A stretch of 64,000 nucleotides of DNA from Diphasiastrum complanatum (Eukaryota > Streptophyta > Lycopodiopsida > Lycopodiales > Lycopodiaceae), in NCBI GenBank assembly GCA_029204225.1, contig CM055095.1, positions 19,181,450-19,245,449 of the forward strand, in the 5' to 3' direction. Position numbers and translations under genes: made by a program. Of the stretch, positions 1 to 10,464 are shown piece by piece (positions within the stretch are counted from its first letter, which is position 1; the number at the start of each line of letters is the position of its first letter). The notes below the pieces were generated by a model. That model searched no databases. It worked only from the letters and a program-made list of their open reading frames with translations, and was not told the DNA's origin.

Positions 1-25
1 GCTCACACATGCTAAAAACTTCACA
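1..25 (+). repeat. terminal fragment of a copia-type LTR
   Basis: The first 25 bases end in GCTAAAAACTTCACA. On the opposite strand the same run closes the LTR at 15413-16144, just before its primer-binding site. This is therefore the last part of an LTR of that family, here on the plus strand and cut by the window edge. The next bases, AATCG, are not a primer-binding site, so this is a 3' or solo LTR end. Seen directly; the family link rests on about 20 shared bases. Confidence 0.55.
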
Positions 26-84
26 AATCGAAGGCAACCACCGAAGCACCGTCAGAAACCATAAGGCATCGCAAGAGTCAACCA

Positions 85-480
85 CTGTCGAGATCTGAGT
101 GAAAGCCATCGGTCGAGATCTGAGTGAAAGCCATCAGTCGAGATTTGACTGAAACCACTCAGTCGAGATCTGAGTGAAAGTTGTCAGTCGAGATCTGAGT
201 GAAAGCCTTCGATCAAGATTTGATTGAAACCACTCAGTTGAGATCTGAATGAAAGCCGTCGGTCGAGATCTGAGTGAAAGCCTTCGGTCGAGATTTGACT
301 GAAACCACTTGGTCGAGATATGAGTGAAAGCCATCGGTCAAAATCTGAGTAAAAGCCTTCGGTCGAGACCTGACTGAAACTACTCGGTTGAGATCTAAGT
401 GAATGTTGTCAGTCGAGATCATAGTAAAAGCCTTCGGTCGAGATCTGACTAAAACAGGCCTTTAGTTCAGATCTGACTGA
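85..480. repeat. 25-bp minisatellite array (left)
   Basis: About sixteen degenerate copies of a 25-bp unit of the form GGTCGAGATCTGAGTGAAAG followed by CCTTC. Unit starts at 261, 286 and 311 show the exact 25-bp spacing. Because 25 is not a multiple of three, the open frames across it are artefacts. The same unit and period recur at 4975-5720, on the other side of the gypsy element between them. Confidence 0.85.
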
Positions 481-894
481 ATATGTATTGAAAACTGGAT
501 CTCTGTAATGTGAGTGGAGAACTTCATGAGGGAAAATATGGTTGTGGCTCAAATTAGAAGTTCTCATTGGAAAGAAGTATCCCAGTGACTAGATTTATGC
601 TATAGTTGAAAATACTGAGATATCATACATACAGAAAGGAGGTGGGCCTAAAATGTGTCAATCTTGTTCTTGTGATGTAGTCTACCATCAAATTTATTTT
701 CATGGATTATCAGAATTAATCGTTTGACCTATAACACGCATGGTAAATGGAAATTTGTAGAAAAAACTGAAGATGCACTAAAGTAAATAAATACAGACAT
801 GAAGCATAAACAATAAAAGGATACATAAAATAGGCATGCAAAAAGACGATAACAAAACAGGAAAAAATGTAAACTATATACCATGGGATTAGAG
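481..894. other. unassigned spacer downstream of gypsy pol
   Basis: No gene, LTR end or polypurine tract could be recognised here. It lies between the end of the minus-strand gypsy integrase and the left minisatellite, so it is probably 3' untranslated sequence of that element. Confidence 0.4.
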
Positions 895-1400
895 TTAAAT
901 GAGGTCAACAAAAAACAACTCTTTGTAATACCGTCGTAGACGACCACCGTTGACGACAGTGTCTAGGAGTATTTCGTCAAGTGTTTGTAGATGGACTGCA
1001 CCATTAGGAAAGATTTTATTGATAGCATACGGTCCCTCACTTTTGAATTTCAATTTTCCGGGGTGCTTCTTAGATGTATAAAGAAGCACCTGGTCACCTA
1101 AGTGTAAATCCTTGTTGTGTAAGTGATGGTCATGCCAGGCCTTTTGACGTCTTTTGTTAACTAGTTGTGCGTGGTAAGATATGAGTCTAGTTTCGCATAA
1201 CTGGGCTAACGTAAATAGCCTGGTCTTTACTTATTGCTCAATTGTAGCTTTCTCACAAAGATCTATTGAGAAGACTTCCATGACTCTTAGAGAGGGTACG
1301 AAGAACTCGACAGACATTACCGCATCTTGACCATACACTAGATGGAATGGGGTAGCCCACCCAGTGGCTTTCTTTGGAGTTGTGCAGTAAGCTCGGATAG
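895..1400 (-). pseudogene. gypsy integrase C-terminal region
   Basis: Minus-strand reading across about three frames gives WATPFHLVYGQDAVMSVEF, then the stretch WHDHHLHNKDLHLGDQVLLY, then KHPGKLKFKSEGPY. These are the classic features of the gypsy integrase C-terminus: the conserved substrate-strand block followed by a GD-x-VLL...GKLK...GPY fold. The catalytic D,D,E core is absent, having been removed by the deletion that joins this segment to RNase H at about 1400. A close relative of the same segment lies at 43736-43969. Confidence 0.8.
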
Positions 1401-1720
1401 CTTAGAGTTTCGTTTCCTATGGCATACTTACTGGCATCGGTATGCACATGGAACTCTTTCGTGTAGTCTGGCGAACGGAGTATGGGTGTCATGGTAAGGG
1501 CTGTTTTTAACTCCTCAAAGGCTTTAATATGTTCCTTGGTCCATCTAGGGTCTACCACAACTAAATAAATGAGTCGCGCCTTGCCGGCATAATCGATTAT
1601 AAAGATGCGATAATAATTAGTTTGACCTAGGAAGACGTAAATCTCCTTTACTGTTGCAGGTAAGGGCATTTCAGCTATTACCTTGATCTTTGAAGGATTG
1701 GTAGAAATACCATCCTTCAA
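1401..1720 (-). pseudogene. gypsy RT connection / RNase H start
   Basis: Encodes the end of the reverse transcriptase thumb (LGQTNYYRIFIIDYAGKA), the WTKEHIKAFEELKTALT block and the first RNase H motif (FHVHTDASKYAIG, which carries the first catalytic Asp). Immediately after ASKYAIG the frame runs into integrase-derived sequence in the wrong frame. The remaining RNase H acidic residues are therefore missing. It is in frame with the upstream RT except for one stop codon. Confidence 0.8.
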
Positions 1721-2488
1721 AGTTATCTATCCCAGTACTACCCCATGCGTGACCCAGATTTGACATTTATCAGGGTTGAGTGAAATTCCAGACCTACGGT
1801 AGTGAATGAAGATTTTTTCTAATGCTTCGAGGTGCTTGTCGGCGGAAGAATGTACACCCAAATCATCGAGATAAATCTCGATGATCCGGCGTAATAGGTC
1901 TTGAAATGCCATTTGCATAACGCGTTGAAATGTCGGAGGGGTATTACATAAGCCAAAAGACATTATGTTATAAGCGTAGACCTCATTCTGTTGCAAAGGT
2001 TGTCTTGTGTCTATCTAGCCATTGAAACCATCTAGGAAGCTGAAAGCTTCAGCTCTTGCCATTTCCTCAAGGATTTGTGTAGTTGAGGGTAAGGGAAAAT
2101 GGTCTTTTTTCGTAAGCGTGCTAAGATTCTTTAGATCGATGCAAATACAAAGCTTGCCATTTTTCTTCGGTACTATCACAATGGGTGATACCCAATCAAT
2201 ATGTTGGACTTCATAGATGAATCCAGCATCGATGCGCTCACGATAAACATGGTTGCTTCGGTACGGCTTAGCCCGAATAGGGTTAGTGTTCTCCTCTAAA
2301 GGATTTGTATGGACCGCTATTTCAGGTGGGACCCCTTTCATCTCAGTATAATTCCACGCAAATACATCTCTGTATTTACGGAGTAAGGTCTCTAGATTAA
2401 ACAATTGACTTGGTGTGAGATGGGCTCCGTCGTGAACAATGCGATCCACATCCTCGTCAAGATCTTTAAGGTTTAATGGAATCCCCAT
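1721..2488 (-). pseudogene. gypsy reverse transcriptase
   Basis: RNA-directed DNA polymerase domain in two in-frame blocks separated by a single TAG near 2013. The N-terminal block has the gypsy signatures YRDVFAWNYTEMKGVPP, GFIYEVQHIDWVSPIVIVPK and FSFLDGFNG, where the first catalytic Asp lies. The second block has SFGLCNTPPTFQRVMQMAF and the active-site box IYLDDLGVHS. The three metal-binding aspartates are therefore present, but the stop and the loss of downstream domains make the copy inactive. Confidence 0.88.
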
Positions 2489-2640
2489 GACTTTGCCAAT
2501 GACAAAGCCATTATATTGACGCTTGATCCACTATCAAGGATAGCGAACACTGCGGGATAGTCTTTATAGGTCATAGGCGGTGATGCTAGTCCCCTTAGCA
2601 ACACCTATATTCATCAAATTCATAGGAATTTGAGGAATTT
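2489..2640 (-). pseudogene. gypsy aspartic protease remnant
   Basis: In a different frame from the reverse transcriptase, the minus strand at about 2507-2550 encodes FAILDSGSSVNIMALSLAKS. This contains the DSG(S/T) active site of retropepsins. It lies between gag and RT, as expected for Ty3/gypsy. A frameshift separates it from RT, and a stop lies just upstream. Confidence 0.7.
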
Positions 2641-2662
2641 TAAGAATCTCTTTTGGTTTTTG

Positions 2663-4733
2663 CTATTCATTAGGAATAGTAGGCAACTGAAAACTATGAT
2701 GGATATAGCGTTGAAGCCCTGTGAAAGATTTTATTGTGCTATGGAATGGCATGGTGACTTGAGCTTGCAGGAGTCCGGAGAATACCTCAAGTCCCCATAG
2801 GGATTGCTCATTTTTGGAGATTTGAGCGGATAACATACCTTCCTTATTTTCTTCCTCTCGCAAAAACTCATCTCTAAATTCATTGTACTGCCTTTGTTCC
2901 ACTTTTGGGTCTGGGTAATCTTTGGGTAAAGTGGAAGCTGTCAAGGGGCTTCCCTGATGGTCAGCTGATTTGTCAATGTATTGTTGTTGGTCTTGGTGTT
3001 GGCATTGTGCTCGGGTAAGAACTCTAACAGGTTTTGATGATATATGACGTGTTGGAAGTATGTTGTTAGGTTGTTTAGGATAGTCTTTGAAACTATGTTT
3101 GCGAATACAGTCTGGACACTCTGCATGGTATTGGTTCTTAGCTTTACAATCAACCATGAAATGGCCAGTTTTGCCACAAATAAAACAGCGGTTGCTCATT
3201 GGTCCCGTGGCAATAGCATAACCATCTTGGATGGCTAGCTGTGTTTGGCTTTCAGAGTTCGTGGAATACTCATCTTGTTTGCACGAGCATGAGATGTCAC
3301 TTGGATATGGTTGAAAACTAGCAGATGGGAGTGTTGTATTGTGATTGTATGTGTGATCATAGGAGTTGTCCACAAGATGTGTTTGTGCAGATTCTCGAGG
3401 GAGTCTATGTTTTTGTGCTCCTGGATTAGGTTGTCCCCTTGGAGGTGGACCTAAGAGTGCCAGTTGTGGTTGAGGTTCATGTCTAGACTGTCTGGGCAAC
3501 TCTTGTATAAGGATTTGGTTGTTTCATGGTGGATAGTGTTGATTTTGGTTTTGTAAAAGAAACTATTGTCGAGGAGGTTGATAATGGCCCCTTGACTGGG
3601 TGTGAGGCTGGTTCCTCGAGTTATAATAGCAATAGAGTGAGGTATGGCCCATAAAGTCGCAGATGCCGCATTTGATTAAGGAAGTATCTGGGACTGGTTG
3701 GTATGATGGGCACTCATTGCCAATGTGTGCAACCGCGACATTGAGAGAACCAAGTATTCTCCCGTCTATGATGGATTCGGCCAGTGGGTAACTGACCCGG
3801 CATCGAGCTCTGGATAGATTTGAGAGTATTTTGAAACTCTTTCGTGAGTTTATCCATTTGTTACTAGTATTGCTGGTTAAGCAACTCCATTTTTGTTTTC
3901 CATCATTGTTCTCTTGTTTCCTCATTTGGTTGAGCTTCTTGGACAACACGATGTGCTATCCATTCACGTGGCTCATCGACATCTGATCCCTTGTCTTCTT
4001 CTCGAATGGCATCAGACATGGATTGTTTCAATTATGTGTATTCATCATTGGAGCGAAGTTCACGTCTTATCCATCGTGGGAGTCCAACGAGGAACCAAAT
4101 GATGAGCATAGATTCGGTTGGTTGTTCTTGTACTTGACTTTTTAATCTTTTAAATCATTCTATGTAGTCATGTACTTTCTCATCTTTTGTCATTTTGATA
4201 TTACTTAACTTGATAAAAGGACCTTCGATCAAACGAAAGGGCTTGAATTGTTTGATGAATGCTTCCTTCAAGAGTGACCAGTCTCGTTTATCTTCACGAT
4301 CAAGGTTAAAAAAGCATTCTCGTGCTCAATCGATCATGGTCATCGAGAAGAGTTGGACCATGGCTTCTACTGATGTCTCGCCATAGACATCACATGCATT
4401 CTCAAAGACTTGAAGAAATCTTTGAGGGTCAGTGTTGCCATCATACTTATGTAAATCTAACTTGGGAGTACGTTTTTCAGTACGCGGAACATTATTTGCA
4501 AAAGCCCCATTTAAGTGAGCTCATGCATGTGATGATTCGGCAGCGTGAAAGTGTGGGCGATTGTATGGAGCTTCAAAACGCATGGGTTCCCATCTGTCAA
4601 ATGGGTTGGTTGAGGGCTCCTGGACTTGGGACTTCATCCTAGAATATCTAAGGAATCGAGCCTGTTCGGTAGATGGAGAGACCATCTCTGATGGATAGTC
4701 CTCTGTGGAATTCGGATCGTAAGGACGATCCAT
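2663..4733 (-). pseudogene. gypsy gag with zinc knuckle
   Basis: The gag capsid region runs from the Met at 4733 and is broken by several stops. Its central part has the Retrotrans_gag signature (SLLKEAFIKQFKPFRLIEGP and IIWFLVGLPRWIRRELRS). Downstream, at about 3140-3200, is a CCHC knuckle, CFICGKTGHFMVDC, followed by a second cysteine-rich stretch (CPDCIRKHSFKDYPK). The longest intact piece is 2663-3499 (278 residues). Order and strand fit the protease and RT that follow. Confidence 0.8.
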
Positions 4734-4974
4734 AGCAAATCTAGAGTACCTAGGCCTCTTGGACTCTTTTGTAACTTTGGATTTTTTATTTATTTATTTT
4801 TGTTACAAGGATATTAGTCAGAGACTAATAATGTGGGGGTGTCCAAATGGCACAGTTTTTTGATGTAAGGGTTTTTGAATAAACTGGGTAAGAATTGTGG
4901 TAATTGGCAAACACTAGGACCTAGTCAAATATAGGGTTGACTTTGGTGTTGTAGTTGACTCAGACGAGATTGTG

Positions 4975-5720
4975 AGTTTAGGCATTCGGTTGAGAGTTGA
5001 TAGAAAATCCTTGATTGAGATTTGATAGAAAATCCTTGCTTGAGATTGTGACAAAAGGGTTCGATCGAGATCTAAAGGAACGGCCTCGGTTGAGATCGTG
5101 ACGAAAGGCTGCAGTCGAGATTTGACAAAAGTCTCCGGTTGAGATTGTGACGGATGTCGTTGGTCGAGATCTGAGTAAATGCCTTCGGTCAAGATCGTGA
5201 AGAAAGGCTTCGGTCGAGAATTGACAGAAGTCTTCGATCGAGATTGGAGTGAATGCCTTCGGTTGAGATCGTGATGGAAGGTTTCGATTGAGAATTGACA
5301 GAAGTCTTTGATCAAGATTTGACCGAAAACACTCGTCGAGATGAGACTGAAAGTCTTCGGTCAAGATGTCAACTAAGTGACTCAGTCGAGATGTTCACAG
5401 AAAGACTCGATCGAGATGTTCACAGAAAGACTCGCTCGAGATGTTCACGGGAAGACTCGGTCGAGGTGTTCACGGGAAGACTCGGTCAAGGTGTTAATGG
5501 AAAACTCGGTTGAGATCTGATCGATGAGTATCGATTGAGATTTAAACTCAGGACGTGGTGAGATATTTCTGGTAGGGACTTGGTCAAGGGTTGTCATGTG
5601 GTTTCAATAGAAAATGAAACAAGGCTCGGTCTAGACGTGAGTTATGGAGCTCGGCTAGGTAAGGATCGTGAAGGCTTGGTCGAAAACAGAGTTGTATGTC
5701 GGTCAAGACCAAAGTGATGA
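4975..5720. repeat. 25-bp minisatellite array (right), in the gypsy leader
   Basis: A degenerate array with the same GGTCGAGAT core and the same 25-bp spacing as the left array (starts at 5162, 5187 and 5212). It lies between the primer-binding-like site at 5811 and the gag start at 4733, in the untranslated leader of the element. Units diverge strongly toward both ends. Confidence 0.8.
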
Positions 5721-5809
5721 GCTCTGTGAGGATGCGTATGTGAGCCTTCAGATAGATGGTTTGCCAGCATAGATCAGAATGGTTTGATGTCTATAAGTGT
5801 CAGTGTAGC

Positions 5810-5826
5810 GGTGGGAATGGCGCCAA
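5810..5826 (-). other. candidate primer-binding site of gypsy element 1
   Basis: The minus strand reads TGGCGCCATTCCCAC, two bases after the LTR end ...GTGAACA. The TGGCGCC core is the usual start of primer-binding sites complementary to plant tRNAs ending in GGCGCCA. The downstream bases do not match the common Asp-tRNA version, so the exact tRNA is left open. Confidence 0.55.
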
Positions 5827-5827
5827 A

Positions 5828-6999
5828 TGTTCACATATTCCAACCAGAATCTGTGAACACGGTTTCTTTTTCTTCTTACTTCGTTATGTCTTCTTCTTAG
5901 GTGGTTTCCGTTTTGGAAACTGGGTGTTTCTACCCGTTTCCAGAACTCAGTTCTTTTCAGTCAGGTCCTCTACTTTAGAACTGTTTCTAGGCAGATCGTT
6001 TGTTAGTTCAACATTTGTATTCCCAACCTGTCAGTGGGATGAAACAGTTTCATTCACTCCAGCTACATGCATTTACAAGCCATGTAACCAATCCTTGCTC
6101 AACTAATTAGCGTCCTGAATCAGAGAGCACTCTACAAATCTGTCTACTAAACTACTCTAAGAAATCAGGGAACAATACAACATCAAGATTAATCTACACA
6201 ACAAAAACAAAAATCAAGAAAGCTAACTATCTAACAGCATTCTAGCATCCCAAGAATCAAGAAATACACCTCTCTTGATGTTTGGAATGCCCAAGAACAA
6301 TCAAGGACAAGATTGTTAGTGAAAATGCAAGATCTTATCCAGAATCTCAGCCTATTTAGTTTACTGGATGCTGAAAATTACAAAATCAAGAAACAAGAAA
6401 GCTAATCCACATCTACATTCCACATTGCAATAAAGAAAGCAGGAAATCTAATTAATCCACAACCACAACAAGGAAATCAAAGCATGTTCATAGGAATTTC
6501 ACTCAAGACAATAGCCATGAACAAAGAGCTTCCCAATTGTTAATAACTCATGGAGGATCTTCTTGATTCATGCAAGAGAAATGACAATACATTAAAAGCT
6601 CCCTCACAAGAGAGGGGGGCCCTTAAATAAGGAAGAGGGCTGCCTATGTGGAGCCTAAGTGGCAATTCCACTAGTTTAGAAATTACAAGTGAAAATAGCT
6701 CTTCCACTAGAGGTCACCATCAAAAGATGGCTCACTCTACTTTATTTAAGAGAGGTCTACATTTATTTACATTGCCTATGAATGTCACTAGCTCCTACAT
6801 GGTCATTCCTTCTCTGGGATTCACCATGTGAGCTCACATAGAAATAACCTATAATCCTAGCTAGTAATCCTTGGCTCTCATGCTCGGTTCTAAGTTTCTT
6901 CCTGTCTCCTCCTTCTAAGACCTCCTCGGTCTTGGGTGAGAGATGCTCCATGATTCAGCTTGGCTCGGCATCTGGGGGATTCTCTGGAATCTGCTAACA
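5828..6999 (-). repeat. 5' LTR of gypsy element 1
   Basis: On the minus strand this 1.17-kb block starts TGTTAGCAGATTCC and ends GGAATATGTGAACA, giving matching TGTT...AACA inverted ends. The end lies two bases before the primer-binding-like site. A TATTTAAG box near 6625 (minus strand) could drive transcription. The right end interrupts the frame of another gypsy integrase exactly where LTR sequence begins. There is no second LTR copy in the window to confirm the boundaries. Confidence 0.65.
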
Positions 7000-7970
7000 A
7001 ATCTTTTGGTATTATAAGATATACCTAATCATCAACTTAAAAATCTATTAAGATCAACATAGTGCTTAGCTCTATCCTAAGCACTCCGAATACTATCTTT
7101 AGCCACTTGCAACATTTATTGCATATTATGCAGAAAATTTGCAATCTTCTGGATCTAAACAGAGTTCATCTCCACATTAATAAGAGGTCTAGGCTAAAAA
7201 CCGTACATAAGTTTAAAAAACCTTTAACCTGTAACAAAATGCTTTCTACTATTGTGTGCAAACTCAATCAGATGAAGGTAATCTTCCCAATGAGATTGCA
7301 TGTGAGACACATATGTTCTCAACATATCTTCCATAGTTTGATTAGCCCTTTCTATCTAGCCATCAGATTCATGATGGTCATAGTAACTATAACTAAGGGA
7401 AGTTTCCAGTTTATGGAATACTGCTGACCAAAAGTGACATGTGAACTTAGGATCTCTATCACTAACAATGTCACTCGACAGTCCATACAACTTAATCTTT
7501 CAACAAACATCTGGGCTAAATCAGAAGCCTTAGTTGTTGACTTAACTAGTATGAACGCAACTAACTTAGTTGACATTTTCACAACAACCCAAATAGAATC
7601 ATTTTGTCATTGGATTTTCAAAATTCCAACTACAAAATGCATCGATATGCTTTCCCATAACTTATCAAAGATATCCAATGGATGCAACAAACCACCAGCC
7701 TTAAGGCGTTCAACCTTTGCTATTTTTACAAGGCTTGCATCTAATCACATATCACTTGACATACGGCTTAAGTTTTGGCCAATAAAGCTCTCTTTTGACC
7801 AATTCAAGAGTCCTATGTATACCAAGATGTTCTGCATAGGGTATGTCATGACATTGAAACAAAATCTTGCATTTGAGCTCATCATCACCAGGTACACAAA
7901 CCTTTCCATTCTGAAATAATAACCCATCTTGAATGGTATACAGTTCCACAATTTTTCTTTGTTAGTAAAG
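7000..7970 (-). pseudogene. gypsy integrase fragment (element 2)
   Basis: The minus strand encodes an integrase with many frameshifts. It has the zinc-binding region (AEHLGIHRTLELVKRELYWP, with the HHCC-type spacing partly kept), then a core resembling LLHPLDIFDKLWESISMHFV and IWVVVKMSTKLVAFILVKST. It ends with a VDD-VYLIIPKDL C-terminal strand next to 7000. There it is cut by the LTR of element 1, so element 2 was present first. RT, protease and gag are absent. Confidence 0.75.
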
Positions 7971-8029
7971 ACCCCTGTGAACTTGACTCAACATTGTCCT
8001 CACTTCTTCCGGTTTGAACACTTAGAATT

Positions 8030-8307
8030 TGCTTTGCACAGGAACACAGATCATGCTACACAGTAACACAGACAGAAAATCACTCTCCTCAGCAAGCTCA
8101 CATAGCAATTGTATTTCTCAAAATGAAATTAAACTGTACATATAGTTGTTCACTCAGGCAACCATGCATGACCCAGGTTGCCGTTGGCGGGACGCGTGTC
8201 CCGTCGACTTGCCTCGTGGCAAGGCCAACTGATCCTTATCCACTGATAGGACCCAAAGTACAGTAACACAGTGATTCTAATTTTAATTCTAACTCTCTCC
8301 CTTAAAG
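8030..8307 (-). repeat. probable 3' end/LTR region of copia element A
   Basis: Directly downstream of the copia RNase H stop, the minus strand has a purine run TTTAAGGGAGAGAG (plus 8293-8307) suited to a polypurine tract. AT-rich sequence follows that could be the 3' LTR. No clean TG...CA ends and no second copy near 12.5 kb were found, so the LTR call is inference. Confidence 0.35.
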
Positions 8308-8347
8308 TAGAGTCACTTTTTATACAGTCATATATATAGCTTTAAAG

Positions 8348-9616
8348 TCAACAAACTTTAAGTATAGAAAGCTTTGATCTAAATTTATCAAACTTTTCTC
8401 CAGTAAGTGGCTTAGTGAAAATATCAGCTAGTTTTTCTTCTGTGCTACAGTGAACAACATGAATTTCACGACTCAGCAGCCTCTCACGTATGAAGTGATA
8501 TTGAATCTCAATGTGTTTAGTTCTCGCATGGAACACTGGATTCTTTGCTAGCTGAATGCCACTCTGACTGTCGCTATGTAAAGTCGTGGGATTTTTCTGC
8601 TTCATGCCAATTTCTTCCAAGATTTGTCTCAACCATATAGCTTCTTGTGCAGCATTACACATTGCCTTATACTCTGTTTCTATGGTGGAAAGAGCAATTG
8701 TACTTTGCTTCTTACTAGACCAGGAAAAGCAATTACCACAAAATTGGAATATATATCTTGTGGTGGATCTACGATCATCATAGTCAAGTCCCCAGTCCGC
8801 ATCCACATAGCCACACAACTCAGGTAAACCATCATGCTTCCTGTAAATCAAGCCATACTCTGAAGTGCCTTTCACATAACGCAAAATGCGTTTAGCTGCC
8901 TTCCAATGCGTTTCTGTAGGTGCTGCCATAAACTGACTTACAATGCCAACAACATAGCATATATCTAGTCTAGTTGTGGTAAGGTAAATCAAGCTCCCTA
9001 CTAACTGTCTATATAGCGTAGCATCAAATGACTGTGACTCATCAAGCTTAGAAAGCTTTTTACCTGGTTCAATAGGAGTGTTTACTGGTTTGCAATCTTG
9101 CAGCCTAAATCCGTGCAGCAAGTCTTTGACATACTTCACCTGTGTTAAACCCACTTCATGTCCTTTTTGCCACACTTCTACTCCAAGGCAGTAATGCATC
9201 AGGCTGAGATCTGTCATCTCAAATTGTTCCATGAGGTCTTTCTTGATCATGTCTATCATCTCTTGATTATTTCCCGTAATAATCAAGTCATCAACATAAA
9301 GAGCAATCAAAGCAACCATACCATCAAAGCATAAGACATATAGATTTGGATCAGAATGTGTTCTCACCATCCCCTTTGAACAAAAGTAGGCATCAATCCT
9401 GTTATACCACGCACGTGGTGCTTGTTTAAGACCATAAAGCGCTTTCTTCAAGCGACATACTTTATTTTCCTGTCCTTCTATTACAAAGCCTTCAGGTTGA
9501 TCCATGAACACTTCTTCTTCTAACTCACCATTTAGAAAGCAGATTTCACATCCATCTGATGCAAAGGCCAACCAAAATGTGAAGCTAAAGCAATAAGTAG
9601 ACGTAGAGTATTCCAC
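8348..9616 (-). pseudogene. copia A reverse transcriptase/RNase H
   Basis: The 422-residue frame covers most of the RT: PEGFVIEGQENKVCRLKKAL, YGLKQAPRAWYNRID, and the active site YVDDLIITGNN. It continues through the connection domain to copia RNase H: CGYVDADWG, STIETEY and LHSDSQSG supply the acidic residues, then FHARTKHIEIQYHF and ADIFTKPL. Its N-terminal 25 or so residues are out of frame; the true frame continues into 9532-9990 by a frameshift. All catalytic residues that can be checked are intact. Confidence 0.92.
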
Positions 9617-10383
9617 TTACAAACCGGTGCAAAGGTCTCCTCATAGTCAATGCCTTTATTTTGTGCGTACCCTTTGATCACCAATCTTGCTTTGTGCTTT
9701 GCTATGCTTCCATCTGCATGGTACTTAGTCCTGTATACCCATTTGCAACCAATGGGTTTCTTGCCAACTGGTGGTTCTACTAAGTCCCATGTGCTATGCT
9801 TAGCAATTGACTCCATCTCCTCTCCCATGGCTTCACCATAAGTCGAAGGTTCCTTGCTTTGAATAATGCTAGATAAGAGAGCATAATTTGCTTCAAACCT
9901 TTTAGGTAGTATCTTCTCTCTTGTTGATCTTCGTAGCTCTCCTTGGTTAGATGATCCTGGAAAGTCATCTATGTCGCGACTCTCCATCAATCTCTCAAAC
10001 TACTTAGGGAGCTTTATGTCAGGTGATCGGCTTCCTGGTGAAAATGTATCCCACGGTACATCCTTCTCCTTGCGTTTGTCACCTGCAACTTCAATCCTTC
10101 TTGCACCAAAAGGTTTGTCCCTACCTCTCCAACCTGTTTCTTGAGGTTGAGTAGTAGTATCTTGAGATGTATCCTCATGTTCATCACTCGGAAGGTCAAT
10201 GAATGGATCATCATCAGGTGGTATCCTCACTATACCATCTTTCCTACTGGATGTGTCTATCTTCTCAACATCTCCGTCTTCATACATCTTGGATTCATCA
10301 AAGATAACATCTCGGCTTATATGGATTTTGTTTTCGACTGGATCAAAACATCTATCGCCCTTTACATAATCATCATATCCTAG
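9532..10383 (-). pseudogene. copia A integrase-RT linker and RT start
   Basis: Contains the acidic linker between integrase and RT (KMYEDGDVEKIDTSSRKDG...), a TAG stop near 10001, then the RT entry motifs: WDLVEPPVGKKPIGCKWVYR, ADGSIAKHKARLVIKGYAQ and DYEETFAPVCKWNTLRLLIA. The first RT aspartate region (HQMDVKSAFLNG) lies across the frameshift. In an intact copy this would be one frame with the neighbouring segments. Confidence 0.88.
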
Positions 10384-10464
10384 GAATATGCACTTGATAG
10401 CTTTTACATCAAGTTTACGTCTCTCTTCCTTAGGAATGTGTACAAAGGCCTTACATCCAAAGAT

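Larger units (their letters stand above)
895..6999 (-). mobile_element. Ty3/gypsy LTR retrotransposon, decayed (element 1)
   Basis: The minus strand reads LTR (5828-6999), a primer-binding-like site, a leader with a minisatellite, gag, protease, reverse transcriptase, the start of RNase H, then the integrase end. That is the Ty3/gypsy gene order. Stops and frameshifts break every gene. An internal deletion near 1400 removes most of RNase H and the integrase core. No 3' LTR is recognisable on the left side. The LTR is inserted in the integrase end of another gypsy element to its right (7000-7950). Confidence 0.85.

Noticed and set aside
134-422. Open frames through the left minisatellite
   Set aside because: The 25-bp period is not a multiple of three and all frames stay open by composition only.
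85-5720. Arrays of 25-bp units that could look like a CRISPR array
   Set aside because: Units are contiguous without unique spacers, are degenerate and sit in a plant retroelement; they are a minisatellite.
7062-7919. Plus-strand frames at 7062-7427 and 7434-7919
   Set aside because: Shadows of the minus-strand gypsy integrase, which shows clear motifs.
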